From a virus, in the IMG/VR virus record IMGVR_UViG_3300036760_001436, positions 1 through 30,502 of that record: a stretch of DNA of 30,502 nt; one strand, given 5' to 3'. This document shows, piece after piece, positions 7,226-14,610 of this stretch (its first letter is position 1; the number at the start of each line of letters is the position of its first letter). The position numbers and the translations under genes were made by a program. The notes under the pieces are model-generated. The model made no database searches. It saw nothing but the letters and a program-made list of their open reading frames with translations, and was not told the origin of the DNA.

Positions 7226-8236
7226 CTTGCCTCCTAAAAGGGTCGTGCTCGCTGTCCGCGCAGTCGAATCAAGCTCTGCGGTAGGACAAAATTCTTTCAG
7301 CCAATCGCCGACGCTGGCCACCGCCCGCAGGATTTTCCCCCCTGCCGCCGGCGGTGAGACCAGATCGAAACTTGCGACTTTGTGAATCTTTTTGACGCGG
7401 TAGGTTTGTTCTTTCCCATTGCTCTCCGCAATGTAGCCATTGGGTTCGTTGTTCGACTTTTCGGGTTCGAGTTCAACCAGGCAATCGATGCTCATCCCGG
7501 CGAGGCCTTCGCGCGCCTTCGTAATCGCCTGAAGCTTTTGGCGTATCGCCTCTTCCGATTTGAGCAGATGGAGTTCCGCCACCGCAGCCGTCGGCGTCAT
7601 GCGTGGGCGCTCGATCGATCCGATCAGGTCCCGGATGCTGTGTTGCCAATCATGGTCGGCATAACTCGGCACACCAGAGAAAAGGGGCAGAGCCGCTTCG
7701 AGCACCTGGCGGGTCCAGTTGAGACGCGTCTTCGAGATCCCGACGCGGACAAGTTCGACTTCCCAAACCCATCCTTCTGGGCCGGCGGCTTGGCGGATGA
7801 TGCCCTGCTCCCGGACCGCCAGGAATTGCTGCTTGCCGCTTTCCGGCCAGGCCATCTTCTCGGCTTCGTACATGGCCTTCAGCTTCGCGATCGCTTCTTC
7901 CTTGCCCGGTCCTTCGTAGGGCTGGCCGCGAAAGCCTTCGGGAGAGACCAGGGCGGCATGCGCGTCTCCCATCAGACCGTGATCCGGCTTGCCGTTTATG
8001 TCCCTCACCCGCAGGTGCCAGGTATCGGGCTTCTCAGGGTCCACGACGACGAGATAATGACTCGCCGGGTGTTCGCCGTCGGCTTCTTTCTTCGTCGCTC
8101 CTTGCTTCACGGTTTTCTCTCCTTCTGCGTCCGCTTGGAGGCGGCCGCAAATGCGGCGTGCCTCCTCCTCGCCGTGCCCCTGGCCTTTCATGTGGAGCAC
8201 ACAAGCAGCGAAATCCTCAAACCCCGCAAAGGGCAT
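5624..8236 (-). CDS. Fused prohead protease-scaffold-major capsid protein
   Basis: An 870-aa polyprotein-like product. Residues ~1-35 are a small helical motif. About 60-125 is a module often found in phage structural proteins (DTWHLRVRDINGKPDHGLMG and YEGPGKEEAIAKLKAMY). About 155-310 matches the HK97-type S78 protease layout: His195 in YADHDWQ, Ser249 in GMSID, and a following FDLVSPPA strand. About 338-480 is charged and helical, like a scaffold/delta domain. About 480-870 has the pattern of a major capsid protein. The protease would cleave the scaffold during head maturation. A strong internal start (see 5624-7225) could give the scaffold-capsid part separately. No Shine-Dalgarno is clear at the outer start. 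A 7-nt array encodes the linker near residues 388-400. Confidence 0.85.
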   Translation of the reverse strand: MPFAGFEDFAACVLHMKGQGHGEEEARRICGRLQADAEGEKTVKQGATKKEADGEHPASHYLVVVDPEKPDTWHLRVRDINGKPDHGLMGDAHAALVSPEGFRGQPYEGPGKEEAIAKLKAMYEAEKMAWPESGKQQFLAVREQGIIRQAAGPEGWVWEVELVRVGISKTRLNWTRQVLEAALPLFSGVPSYADHDWQHSIRDLIGSIERPRMTPTAAVAELHLLKSEEAIRQKLQAITKAREGLAGMSIDCLVELEPEKSNNEPNGYIAESNGKEQTYRVKKIHKVASFDLVSPPAAGGKILRAVASVGDWLKEFCPTAELDSTARTASTTLLGGKMKEKIEIILQAIKRFDPAKAAGLEAEIKDLEESEQLEKVTQALATLEPPKVQEAEGGKQKAEEKPALSEADKNLLERATASIEQAELTRCEAVLQKALAGSNLPVPLAEEVARRYKGKPFKAEELEEDIKQIRQTFARVVPENRMASPTVRITMQEEDKLQIALDRLFGLSHELKIETDARGVEKIVKGNPLPDVPPFRGLRQAYTAYTGDPDVLGETKLSRITQIFNTAGFPYALASTLNRLLLRDYAAANYRQMELVSRVTAPSDFRNQERIRVGYFGDLSTVGEDENYEEIPAVTDEKISYAVATRGNLLTVTRRTIINDDLGFVAAQVAKLGRSAARTLAKYIWGFALDVTTYDADGLNWFHATHGNLGTTALSAVIATSVGLMNIVDLAFFNMAEKDSGEKLGLSGPYLLVVPKAIHAIAIAFNQAEYQDASFTPNPWYHAFGADNEQIFANPLFGTELNDWMVFDISRNVDILEIGFLQGRQNPEFFLADQPTAEAMFSNDRMRYKVRHEYAGDILDYRGGYKAVVA
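7040..7074. repeat. 7-nt tandem array inside the capsid polyprotein gene (5 units)
   Basis: Five units of TTCTGCT/TTCCGCC type lie in frame within the scaffold region and encode the low-complexity linker EAEGGKQKAEE. Confidence 0.85.
7219..7235 (-). promoter_or_regulatory. Strong internal ribosome binding site in the capsid gene
   Basis: On the minus strand AGGAGG (7235-7230) is followed by CAAG and ATG (7225-7223). Such a site inside a long coding frame is unlikely by chance and supports internal initiation. Confidence 0.7.
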
Positions 8237-8241
8237 TGAAC

Positions 8242-8280
8242 CATCGGTTCATCCCGATCGGATCGGGATGGTCAGATCAC
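8242..8280. repeat. 8-nt repeat with inverted repeat upstream of capsid gene
   Basis: CATCGGTT, CATCCCGA and related units at 8-nt spacing flank an inverted repeat at 8251-8269 with 9-bp arms ATCCCGATC and GATCGGGAT around one G. It fills the gap between the 8277-9239 gene and the capsid polyprotein gene. Confidence 0.8.
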
Positions 8281-9239
8281 CTAACCACCAGCACGTTATA
8301 CGTTCCCGCCGCCGGCGTGCAGGCCGCGGCCGTCAGCACGGTAAAGTAAATCGAAAGCGTGTCCGTGCCCGTCGCCCGCACCGAAGTCGTGGGACAGAGG
8401 GAAGTAGGCGCGGGCTGCAAGATCAACGCCAGTTGGTCGGTGGAAGTCAGACCGGTCACGGTAAAGGTTTGCGCGACGGTCTGAATGGCCGCTGAGGTTG
8501 CCGCCGGAGTGATCGCCCCCGTCGAAAGCATGAAGGCGGTGATTCCAACGCCCCAGGTGTTTTGCCAGGATAATTGAACGTTGGTTACCGCCGTGGCGTT
8601 GGTTTTCACGTAGGCCAGCACCGAGTTGCCCGCGGCAAAGGCCGTGGCGGGAGCCAGAGTGGTGGCCACGACGCCGGTGGGGCCGGCGTAGACGATGTTG
8701 CAGGAACTGTAGGCCGGACCGTCGCAGTTGGTCTTACTGGCAATCATCGTCAACTGCCCGGGGGTAGTCGTGGCGATGCCGCCACTGCCCAGGTAGATTT
8801 TGCCTTTGGTGTAGTTCACCTTGAGCAACGTGGCCGGACCGTAAGTGGCGCTCACCCCGTCGAGGGTGACCAGTGGGGCCTCGGTCGCGGGGCCTTTCAG
8901 TCCCGTCCGCCCGGGGCCGTATTGGGCGAACCCTGGCGGCGTCACAACGAAGAACGAAAGCACGAACGCCAGCAGCAAGGTGAGTAGTGCTCCCGTCTTG
9001 CCGTCGAACCGCAGTTTCTTGCCGTCCACGGTGACGTAGGAGTTCACGCCTTTGGCCTTCTCCGGGCCCTTGAAAATCAATTCAGGCGTGAGATCGCCTT
9101 CGTCGAATACTTTCACCACTTTCGGGACCACGCGGCGTGCATCCCGTTCCCCAATCACTTCCGAGCTGGGGACGACCGTCGCGAACTTGCCTTTCTTTTC
9201 CTCCGGCGGTTTCACCGGAGCGTTCTCTTCTTTCGCCAT
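8277..9239 (-). CDS. Virion-region protein with internal signal-anchor and beta-rich C-terminal part
   Basis: The product is 320 aa with a strong AAAGGAGG ribosome binding site. Residues 1-80 are hydrophilic, Lys/Glu/Pro-rich and cytoplasm-like. Residues ~83-99 (GALLTLLLAFVLSFFVV) form a hydrophobic segment followed by PPGFAQYG, which looks like a signal-peptide cleavage region. Residues ~108-320 are Thr/Ala/Gly-rich, beta-like, with cysteine pairs (TNCDGPAYSSCN; LCPTT...AACTP) that could form disulfides. The position between MuF-like and protease-capsid genes implies a virion or decoration protein, yet the architecture looks like an exported protein. It may be a fusion of a short phage gene with a secreted host-type domain. 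Unrecognised family. Confidence 0.7.
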   Translation of the reverse strand: MAKEENAPVKPPEEKKGKFATVVPSSEVIGERDARRVVPKVVKVFDEGDLTPELIFKGPEKAKGVNSYVTVDGKKLRFDGKTGALLTLLLAFVLSFFVVTPPGFAQYGPGRTGLKGPATEAPLVTLDGVSATYGPATLLKVNYTKGKIYLGSGGIATTTPGQLTMIASKTNCDGPAYSSCNIVYAGPTGVVATTLAPATAFAAGNSVLAYVKTNATAVTNVQLSWQNTWGVGITAFMLSTGAITPAATSAAIQTVAQTFTVTGLTSTDQLALILQPAPTSLCPTTSVRATGTDTLSIYFTVLTAAACTPAAGTYNVLVVR

Positions 9240-9255
9240 TGCCTTGCCTCCTTTG

Positions 9256-9290
9256 AACTGCCGACTGCCAACTGCCGATTGCCTACTGCG
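9256..9290. repeat. 7-nt tandem array (5 units, ACTGCC type)
   Basis: AACTGCC, GACTGCC, AACTGCC, GATTGCC, TACTGCG lie in tandem between two virion genes. The stop codon of the MuF-like gene lies within it. Confidence 0.9.
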
Positions 9291-10143
9291 GTGTTGTCAG
9301 TCCGCCGAATTTCGCAAACTCGTCCAACCACGGCATCATCTGGCAGCCGCAGTTCACCGTATCTTCCGCCGCACCAGTCGGATCGCGCGGAAACATCAAA
9401 TCTTCCCCATTCGGTCCGCTGCCAGCAAAAGTCTCGTCCACGGGAACCACTTGCCGGTTGATGAGTACGTGGTACACACGCACGCGCGCGGGCACGCCCG
9501 CGTGCACCCACATTTTCTTCGCCGGGAGGCCGCGACCTACCGCTTGTTCCAGCCGCGCTTGTGTACCGATAGACTGAATGCGCAGCACCTCGGTGCGGTA
9601 GATCGTTTCCGCCCGGCGACTGATGATGCCGAACTGCCCGTCCCCTATCGTTCGCCCGATTTCTTTGATGATATCCGTCACCGACTGCCCGCCCAGAAAC
9701 GCCCGGCTCAGAGTAGAATTCAGGCGATCGCGCCCGGCCTGCGAAAGTCCGCGCACCAGGTCGGCGGAGTAATCCTGAGCCACCAGCAACTGCGTGCGGG
9801 AAAGATCGGCCAGGGAGGCGGGAGCACCCACCGCCTCGCGCAGAATGGCATCAACATTTTCCCGCCCGGCCACAAAACTATCCGCCTGGGCAGCCTTCAA
9901 AGCGCTGGCCAATCGCCGGTCGAATTCTTCCATAGCGCGTTCCGTAGCCCGGCGGAGCTCCTGGAGTTGATACCGGGCATAACTCGAGGCTTCGTCAGGC
10001 AGCCCGGCAATCTGGCGAATCAGTTCTTCGTGCGCCTGCCCCAGCGCCCCGCGCACCCGCGCGGTGGCCTCACGGTCAGCGCCCTTCGCCTGATCGATCA
10101 GGTCGCGTATGCGCCGCCGGATTTCTTCTCTGGTCATCGCCAT
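9283..10143 (-). CDS. Minor head protein, Mu gpF/SPP1 gp7-like
   Basis: The product is 286 aa. A long helical N-terminal part (residues ~1-130) leads to the family's C-terminal domain: RRAETIYRTEVLRIQSIG, 'KKMWVHAGVPARVRVYHVLINRQVVPVDETF', and 'NCGCQMMPW' near residue 270. These fit the Phage_Mu_F pattern of an R-T-E helix, a W..., H...D/N-type strand pair, and a terminal Cys pair. MuF proteins are minor head components next to the portal and may be ejected with DNA. The gene abuts the portal stop directly and the start (MAM) has two adjacent ATGs. Confidence 0.85.
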   Translation of the reverse strand: MAMTREEIRRRIRDLIDQAKGADREATARVRGALGQAHEELIRQIAGLPDEASSYARYQLQELRRATERAMEEFDRRLASALKAAQADSFVAGRENVDAILREAVGAPASLADLSRTQLLVAQDYSADLVRGLSQAGRDRLNSTLSRAFLGGQSVTDIIKEIGRTIGDGQFGIISRRAETIYRTEVLRIQSIGTQARLEQAVGRGLPAKKMWVHAGVPARVRVYHVLINRQVVPVDETFAGSGPNGEDLMFPRDPTGAAEDTVNCGCQMMPWLDEFAKFGGLTTPQ

Positions 10144-11610
10144 CTACTGCACCGTTCCCGCTTCTTTTGCTTTGCCTGCCGACTGCGGACTGCCGCCTGC
10201 CAACTTCTTTCCTCCATAGTCCGTCTCACTCGGCTTCAGTTGTCCTTCCAGGGCCTTCAACTCGTCCTCGGCCTTCACTTCGTGCCCGAGCTGGCTCACC
10301 ATCACCGCGAATATCTTGGCCGCTGTCTCGCGCGTGACCAGACTTTCCTGAATCGCCAGACTCAGGGAGGTGGTTACTTGCTGCACCGCCGCGCCGATTT
10401 TGCTGGAATCACTGGTTTCGAGTTCCGGGGCGGTGATCTCGACCGTCGAGTCGGCGCCACGAGGAATCGATCCGTGGGCTATGCCGCGGTCGATCACCAC
10501 GCCGCAAATCGAAATCAGCATGTGCTTCACGAATTTCTGCCGTTCTTTGAGCGTGCGCACCGTGGGCAACCCCATAGCGCCGGCGGTGGCCAGATTGGTT
10601 TCGCCACCTTCGGCAAACCAGTGCTCGGGAAACCCCATGGTCCCCAGGATGTGGTTCTTGAACAGCCGCATCATGGTGGTGGTATCCTGCGAGCCCAGGT
10701 CGGGGGCCACCGCCTGCCATTCCACCTGCTCGTTGTGCGCCCGCAGGGATCCAGGCCGTGGCCGGCGACCATGCTTCTTCAGCCAGTCCTGGATTTCTTC
10801 TTCCCTTAACCCAGTCAACTTCACGTCCCAAACGAAGTTGTTCAGTAGATCGACGCGGTCGGCACTGGCGAAGAGCACCTGCTCGTAGGCATCCAGCCAA
10901 TCGGCTTGCGCGAAGATATCGCTGCGCCCGCGGGCCCCCCGTTTCGCTTTGTTGATGGCAAAGTAGAAGCAATTGCCCATGGGCCGTCCGAAAGTGGGCG
11001 AACCGGGATCTTCGTCGGGGCGGAAAGGTTGCAGACGCGGGGCGTTGGCCTCGCCGACTTTCTGCTTCAAGACGATCTCGATGGGGATGGCTACACTGCG
11101 GTCCGCGCCGGCAATATCCGCCGCTGCCCCGCCGTAAATTATCTGGTCGATTTCGCTGGGATCGACATACCACAACCGCATGGCACCATCGATGGGGTTT
11201 TCGGTGCCCAGATACAATTGCTCGCCGAAGATCCCCAGCTCGCCCACGTAACTCGGTAGTTCGAGGTCGAGTCGATTTACTGGATCATCCCAGAACTTCT
11301 GCACCCAGTCCTGCACCCGCGCATCCTTGGCTTGAACTTTCAGCCCATCGCCGAGTACAAAGATTTTCGTCAGGTTGATGAGCCGCTTAGCCAGCGGGTT
11401 GCGATCGTAGAGATACCACGCCAACTCGATCATCCGGTCCTGCAGCATTGGCGAAAGATCGCGCGCGGTGTTGGCGGAAGAGATCCGGCGGAATCCCTGC
11501 TGGATGTCTTTCTCGCTCAACCCGGGATCGAGTAGGGGCGCGGCGGCGGTCACGCGGCCGCGAAGGGCATCCCAGACTTGCCTTACCCGCTTTGTTAATT
11601 CACCATTCAC
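10144..11610 (-). CDS. Portal protein
   Basis: The product is 488 aa. Portal features include 'AWYLYDRNPLAKRLINLTKIFVLGDG' near residue 65, 'WDDPVNRLDLELPSYVGELGIFGEQLY' (the helix-strand before the wing), 'LWYVDPSEIDQI', and a stem-like 'LGTMGFPEHWFAEGGETNLATA', a conserved-looking crown/stem motif. The portal is the dodecameric ring through which DNA enters the head and to which TerL docks. It lies between TerL and MuF-like genes. The start is GTG (ending at 11610) and lies within a 7-nt repeat array that also contains the TerL stop. A second array encodes part of the C-terminal tail. Confidence 0.85.
   Translation of the reverse strand: MNGELTKRVRQVWDALRGRVTAAAPLLDPGLSEKDIQQGFRRISSANTARDLSPMLQDRMIELAWYLYDRNPLAKRLINLTKIFVLGDGLKVQAKDARVQDWVQKFWDDPVNRLDLELPSYVGELGIFGEQLYLGTENPIDGAMRLWYVDPSEIDQIIYGGAAADIAGADRSVAIPIEIVLKQKVGEANAPRLQPFRPDEDPGSPTFGRPMGNCFYFAINKAKRGARGRSDIFAQADWLDAYEQVLFASADRVDLLNNFVWDVKLTGLREEEIQDWLKKHGRRPRPGSLRAHNEQVEWQAVAPDLGSQDTTTMMRLFKNHILGTMGFPEHWFAEGGETNLATAGAMGLPTVRTLKERQKFVKHMLISICGVVIDRGIAHGSIPRGADSTVEITAPELETSDSSKIGAAVQQVTTSLSLAIQESLVTRETAAKIFAVMVSQLGHEVKAEDELKALEGQLKPSETDYGGKKLAGGSPQSAGKAKEAGTVQ
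10174..10201. repeat. 7-nt tandem array (4 units) in the portal gene 3' end
   Basis: GCCTGCC, GACTGCG, GACTGCC, GCCTGCC encode the portal tail near GGSPQSAGKAK. Confidence 0.85.
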
Positions 11611-11630
11611 AATTCACTACTCACAATTCA
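11596..11630. repeat. 7-nt tandem array (5 units, CAATTCA type)
   Basis: Five units (TAATTCA, CCATTCA, CAATTCA, CTACTCA, CAATTCA) bridge TerL and portal. The TerL TGA (11628-11630) and the portal GTG (11608-11610) are both inside it. Confidence 0.92.
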
Positions 11631-13133
11631 ACGTAAGAATCCTCTCACCCCGAACAATCCCCGGCGGGCGCGTTCGAGCACGCCCGCGTGTACGGGTTCT
11701 TCTTCTTCGGATTCTTCAATCGCCGCTTCACCCCGGCGTCCCGTTCTCTCCTCGAACACCGACCGCCGGCGGACTGGAACTTCTTCGATATCGTCATTCC
11801 CCGCGCAAGCCGCCGCTGGCCCGGAGGTTGCCGAGGCTGCTCCGGAAAGCGCTGCAGCCCAGAATTCGTCAGCGTGCCCCGCGTCAGTGCGCTCCGCATC
11901 GAACCGGAAATGCCCGGTAGGTGCGCTGTAGCGCTTGACCGCATTAAACGCCCGACGAATAGCGGCGGAGGCGGGAATGCGTTCCTTGCGGTTCTCCAGG
12001 CTGGCCTTCAAGCCTGTGGCCATGCGTTCCTTGTTCTCTAGGTTGAAGACTACCGCCTCAACCTTGGCGCCGAACTTCTGCACTGCCTCTTCCGCTAGTT
12101 GCGCCCCGATCCCCGTGGCATCGATACATGCCCGGCGGACGTGCGGCAGGATTTCGAACAGTTGCTGGCGCTGGATGTTGAATGGAGTGCGTTCCATCCC
12201 CAGGACCATGCGGGTCCAGAAGACATCCCCGACTTTTTCCCGCAGCCAGATATCGCTGCGATCTTTCTTCCGCCCGACGTCCATCCCAAGGAATAGATCG
12301 CCATGCGGGCCTTCCAGAAAGCCCCGAGGCAGATCAACGGTGGCTTCGGTGTGTTCCGAGACCACAATCAGTTCCATGGGGATGTAGTTCTCAGCGTCGG
12401 CCAGAAAGACGCATTCCTCTTCCTGCAGCCAGGTATCCTCATCATCGGCGGCCGCGCGCAATGCCTTGATATCCAGCGGGCAGCCTTGGGCCACGGCGGA
12501 ATGAACGTCCACCCAATGCACCGACCACACGTCAGATTGCCACCGGGCCTGCGATGCCGCGCCTATCGCCGGCACGCCCAGTTTGCGGGCCAGTTCCCAG
12601 TATTTTCCCTGCTGGCCGTTGGGCGTGGAAATCACCTCGAGCTGGAACCCGCGTGAGACGATAGCCAGTGCGGCGCGCCAGATCTTGACGGGGTCGCGGT
12701 GAAACGCAAACTCGTTCAGCACTACGTCGCCGGTGTAGCCACGGATGGTGTCCGGATTGGCGGGCAGGGCCAGGATGCGCCCGCCGTTATGGCTGAAGCT
12801 CACTTGCCGCGCCTTTTCCTCGTACTTGGGGAACTCGATCTCCTCATATTCAAACTTCGTGCGTAAGGCGTCCAGGTGCATCCGGACCTTCTCCATGGCT
12901 TCCAGCGACTGCCGATCGCTGGCGGCAATCCACACCGTCAGACCGCCAAACTTGATGCGCTTGCGTACTTGGCGCAGGGTAGCGCAGAAGTCTTTGCCGA
13001 TCTGCCGCGAGGCCACCCAGAACTTGAACCGCGTTTCGTCCGCAATCCAGGCTTCCTGGTAGGGATAAAGCCTGATGCGCGGTCCGTTCTCGCCGGTCTG
13101 CTCGGCGTCACTTTTTGGGTTCCGTAATGCCAT
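11628..13133 (-). CDS. Terminase large subunit (ATPase-nuclease)
   Basis: The product is 501 aa; the chosen ATG ends at 13133, with an in-frame ATG three codons upstream (13142) also possible. The ATPase half has a Walker A-like FWVASRQIGKDF (about residues 38-49) and a Walker B-like DVVLNEFAFH (~136-145). Here the usual Asp before Glu is Asn. The motif III-like 'VISTPNG' follows. The nuclease half has Asp near 285 (FLGMDVGRKKDRSD), Asp near 338 (ACIDATGIGAQLAEE) and 'GHADEFWAAAL' near 420, the RNase H-fold acidic set. TerL packages DNA into the prohead. It overlaps the small-terminase-like gene and precedes the portal. Confidence 0.9.
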   Translation of the reverse strand: MALRNPKSDAEQTGENGPRIRLYPYQEAWIADETRFKFWVASRQIGKDFCATLRQVRKRIKFGGLTVWIAASDRQSLEAMEKVRMHLDALRTKFEYEEIEFPKYEEKARQVSFSHNGGRILALPANPDTIRGYTGDVVLNEFAFHRDPVKIWRAALAIVSRGFQLEVISTPNGQQGKYWELARKLGVPAIGAASQARWQSDVWSVHWVDVHSAVAQGCPLDIKALRAAADDEDTWLQEEECVFLADAENYIPMELIVVSEHTEATVDLPRGFLEGPHGDLFLGMDVGRKKDRSDIWLREKVGDVFWTRMVLGMERTPFNIQRQQLFEILPHVRRACIDATGIGAQLAEEAVQKFGAKVEAVVFNLENKERMATGLKASLENRKERIPASAAIRRAFNAVKRYSAPTGHFRFDAERTDAGHADEFWAAALSGAASATSGPAAACAGNDDIEEVPVRRRSVFEERTGRRGEAAIEESEEEEPVHAGVLERARRGLFGVRGFLR

Positions 13134-13698
13134 ACAAATCATCCAGACGGCGTTGCAATTCCGCCCCGCTCAACTTCTTCTTGCCTACATCGTCGCGCAA
13201 CCCCCGCACTTTCTCCCGCAGCAAGGACAGTTTCTGCTTTTCGAGTTCCAGGCGTTCCCGGTTGACTTGATTGTTTTGCTCGACGGCCTTCACTCGCCGC
13301 TCTTCGATATCCCGCTTGCGCATTTCCAGTTCGGCGCGAATCACCACCTCGGGACTTACCGCGCTCTGCCGAAACTCTTCCGAGGCTTGGCGCTGGCGCA
13401 GCCAGCCGCGCAGCAGCACATCTTCCGGGACGTCGGGGTGCCGAGCCTTTAATTGGGCAAATTCGGCGGCATCCGCAATCGCCTTTTCCGCGTCCACCCT
13501 GTCCGGCAGGACCCGCCGCGTGATCCAGGAATAAAGGGTGGAAAGTGCCAGAGGCTTCCCGAATTTCTTTTCGTAGGCCTCGACCGTCGCCAGACGTTTC
13601 ATTCTGGCGTCTTCGCAGGCACGGAGGAATAGCCGCTCGCCTTCGGGCAGCATCTCCACTTTCGTCCATCGCGCCGTGCGCTTGGGTCTGTCTGTCAC
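13108..13698 (-). CDS. DUF3486-like protein, probable small terminase subunit
   Basis: The product is 196 aa. Helix-turn-helix-like 'KFGKPLALSTLYSWITRRVL' lies at residues ~45-65, followed by a long charged coiled coil (about 115-180). This matches Mu gp27/DUF3486 proteins, which precede TerL in Mu-like phages and act as the DNA-recognising small terminase. The gene overlaps the TerL start by 26-35 nt, indicating coupling. A 7-nt array (CCTGTCA) lies upstream. Confidence 0.75.
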   Translation of the reverse strand: MTDRPKRTARWTKVEMLPEGERLFLRACEDARMKRLATVEAYEKKFGKPLALSTLYSWITRRVLPDRVDAEKAIADAAEFAQLKARHPDVPEDVLLRGWLRQRQASEEFRQSAVSPEVVIRAELEMRKRDIEERRVKAVEQNNQVNRERLELEKQKLSLLREKVRGLRDDVGKKKLSGAELQRRLDDLYGITEPKK

Positions 13699-13725
13699 CT
13701 GTCACCTGTCACCTGTAACCTGCCT
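13691..13725. repeat. 7-nt tandem array (5 units, CCTGTCA type)
   Basis: TCTGTCA, CCTGTCA, CCTGTCA, CCTGTAA, CCTGCCT in tandem occupy the junction between the winged-helix gene and the DUF3486-like gene. They include the latter's first codons. Confidence 0.92.
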
Positions 13726-14046
13726 TTACCTGGGTTGCGGCAACCCGGGGTCGAGTACCACGCCGTCGAAAACATCCCGGCCCTTGGGCAGAATGCGCAC
13801 GCGAATGATTTCGCGGAGTTTCCTCTCCGTGCGCCGCGTGGTGAAATCCACCCAGCCGCGGTCGCGCATATCTTCCAGGTAGGATTCCAGCGAGTCTGCC
13901 AGGATGGGACAGCCGTCCGCATCGAGTTGCAGCCACAACTCGCGGAAGGAGACTTCCGTTACTTGGCGCGAGACGAGGAAAACCTTCAGGATCGCCTCGC
14001 GCACGGAGTCGTGATGTTGACGTTCGCTACTCTTGGCTGCTCCCAT
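13726..14046 (-). CDS. Winged-helix protein of the Mu-like terminase region
   Basis: The product is 106 aa. The sequence suggests a winged helix: a helix (REAILKVFLVSRQ), a second (FRELWLQLDADG), a recognition-like helix (LADSLESYLEDMRDRGWVDF) and a beta wing ending 'RVRILPKGRDVFDGVVLDPGL'. The end resembles the 'LT..G.DVA.G....PG' ending of a small Mu-like phage family (VpaChn25_0724-type, from memory) found just upstream of DUF3486. It probably binds DNA or the terminase complex. It overlaps the membrane protein gene upstream by 20 nt. A shorter relative with similar layout is at 23433-23738. Confidence 0.65.
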   Translation of the reverse strand: MGAAKSSERQHHDSVREAILKVFLVSRQVTEVSFRELWLQLDADGCPILADSLESYLEDMRDRGWVDFTTRRTERKLREIIRVRILPKGRDVFDGVVLDPGLPQPR

Positions 14047-14335
14047 CGGTCGGCCTCACCCGCTTCAGTTCCCAGTTCATGCCGCGAATGCTGGCGAAGA
14101 GAATCTTTTGGTCTTCCATGATCAGGTCCACCGCGCGACTGCTGGTATCCGCCAGCCGCGTCCCAGTCTCTGCCAGCTTTTCCAGGGCCGAGATGCCGCG
14201 CTCTTGCACGGGGGCGATCTTATCGAAATACTTCGTGATCCATAGGGCGCCTAGTTTGTAGGTTACGATCGACAGGCAGACCACCAGGGCCAGCGCCGGG
14301 CTGGCTTCCATTAAGAGCTTTTCCAGCACGCCCAT
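14027..14335 (-). CDS. Small single-pass membrane protein
   Basis: The product is 102 aa with one N-terminal hydrophobic segment (about residues 10-33, ASPALALVVCLSIVTYKLGALWI), followed by a charged helical tail that suggests a coiled coil. Its place between lysis-like and terminase genes fits Mu-like phages, where small membrane proteins of unknown function or holin-like proteins lie. No family recognised; holin or spanin-partner roles are possible. Confidence 0.6.
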   Translation of the reverse strand: MGVLEKLLMEASPALALVVCLSIVTYKLGALWITKYFDKIAPVQERGISALEKLAETGTRLADTSSRAVDLIMEDQKILFASIRGMNWELKRVRPTDGSSQE

Positions 14336-14361
14336 GTATTTCTCCCCCTCGCCTCGCGGCC

Positions 14362-14595
14362 CTACGCCCTTGCTTGGTACTTTCCGCCTACAACCTTCTG
14401 GCCATATATCGGCAGGTAGACGGCGCGTTCAAAGGGACTCTCATCTCCGCCGAATTCTCTGCTAAAGAAATCCTCGATCTGCTTGGTGGGCGAGTACCAT
14501 GCGAAGATTTCGGGTTCCGTCAGCATCCGAAAGTGTTGCAGACACATGGGACCGGGAAATACGCACGCCCTCTCCGATTCGCAACGTTCGTCCAT
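14362..14595 (-). CDS. Small cysteine-containing protein, uncharacterised
   Basis: The product is 77 aa, with three cysteines in the first 20 residues (CESERACVFPGPMC) and an aromatic, acidic rest (EPEIFAWYSPTKQIEDFF). GAGG lies about 12 nt before the ATG. It fits snugly between the spanin-like and membrane genes with small gaps and no competing gene, which supports it being real. I recognise no family. Confidence 0.5.
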   Translation of the reverse strand: MDERCESERACVFPGPMCLQHFRMLTEPEIFAWYSPTKQIEDFFSREFGGDESPFERAVYLPIYGQKVVGGKYQARA

Positions 14596-14610
14596 CGCTC
14601 GTGGTTTTCC

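Noticed and set aside
9052-10809. Plus-strand open frame of 585 codons over MuF and portal genes
   Set aside because: It is antisense to recognised head genes and has no domain signal.
13139-13705. Alternative minus-strand frame of 188 codons over the DUF3486-like gene
   Set aside because: The other frame gives a helix-turn-helix plus coiled coil and correct overlap with TerL; this one has frequent Arg/Gly/Pro typical of a shifted frame.
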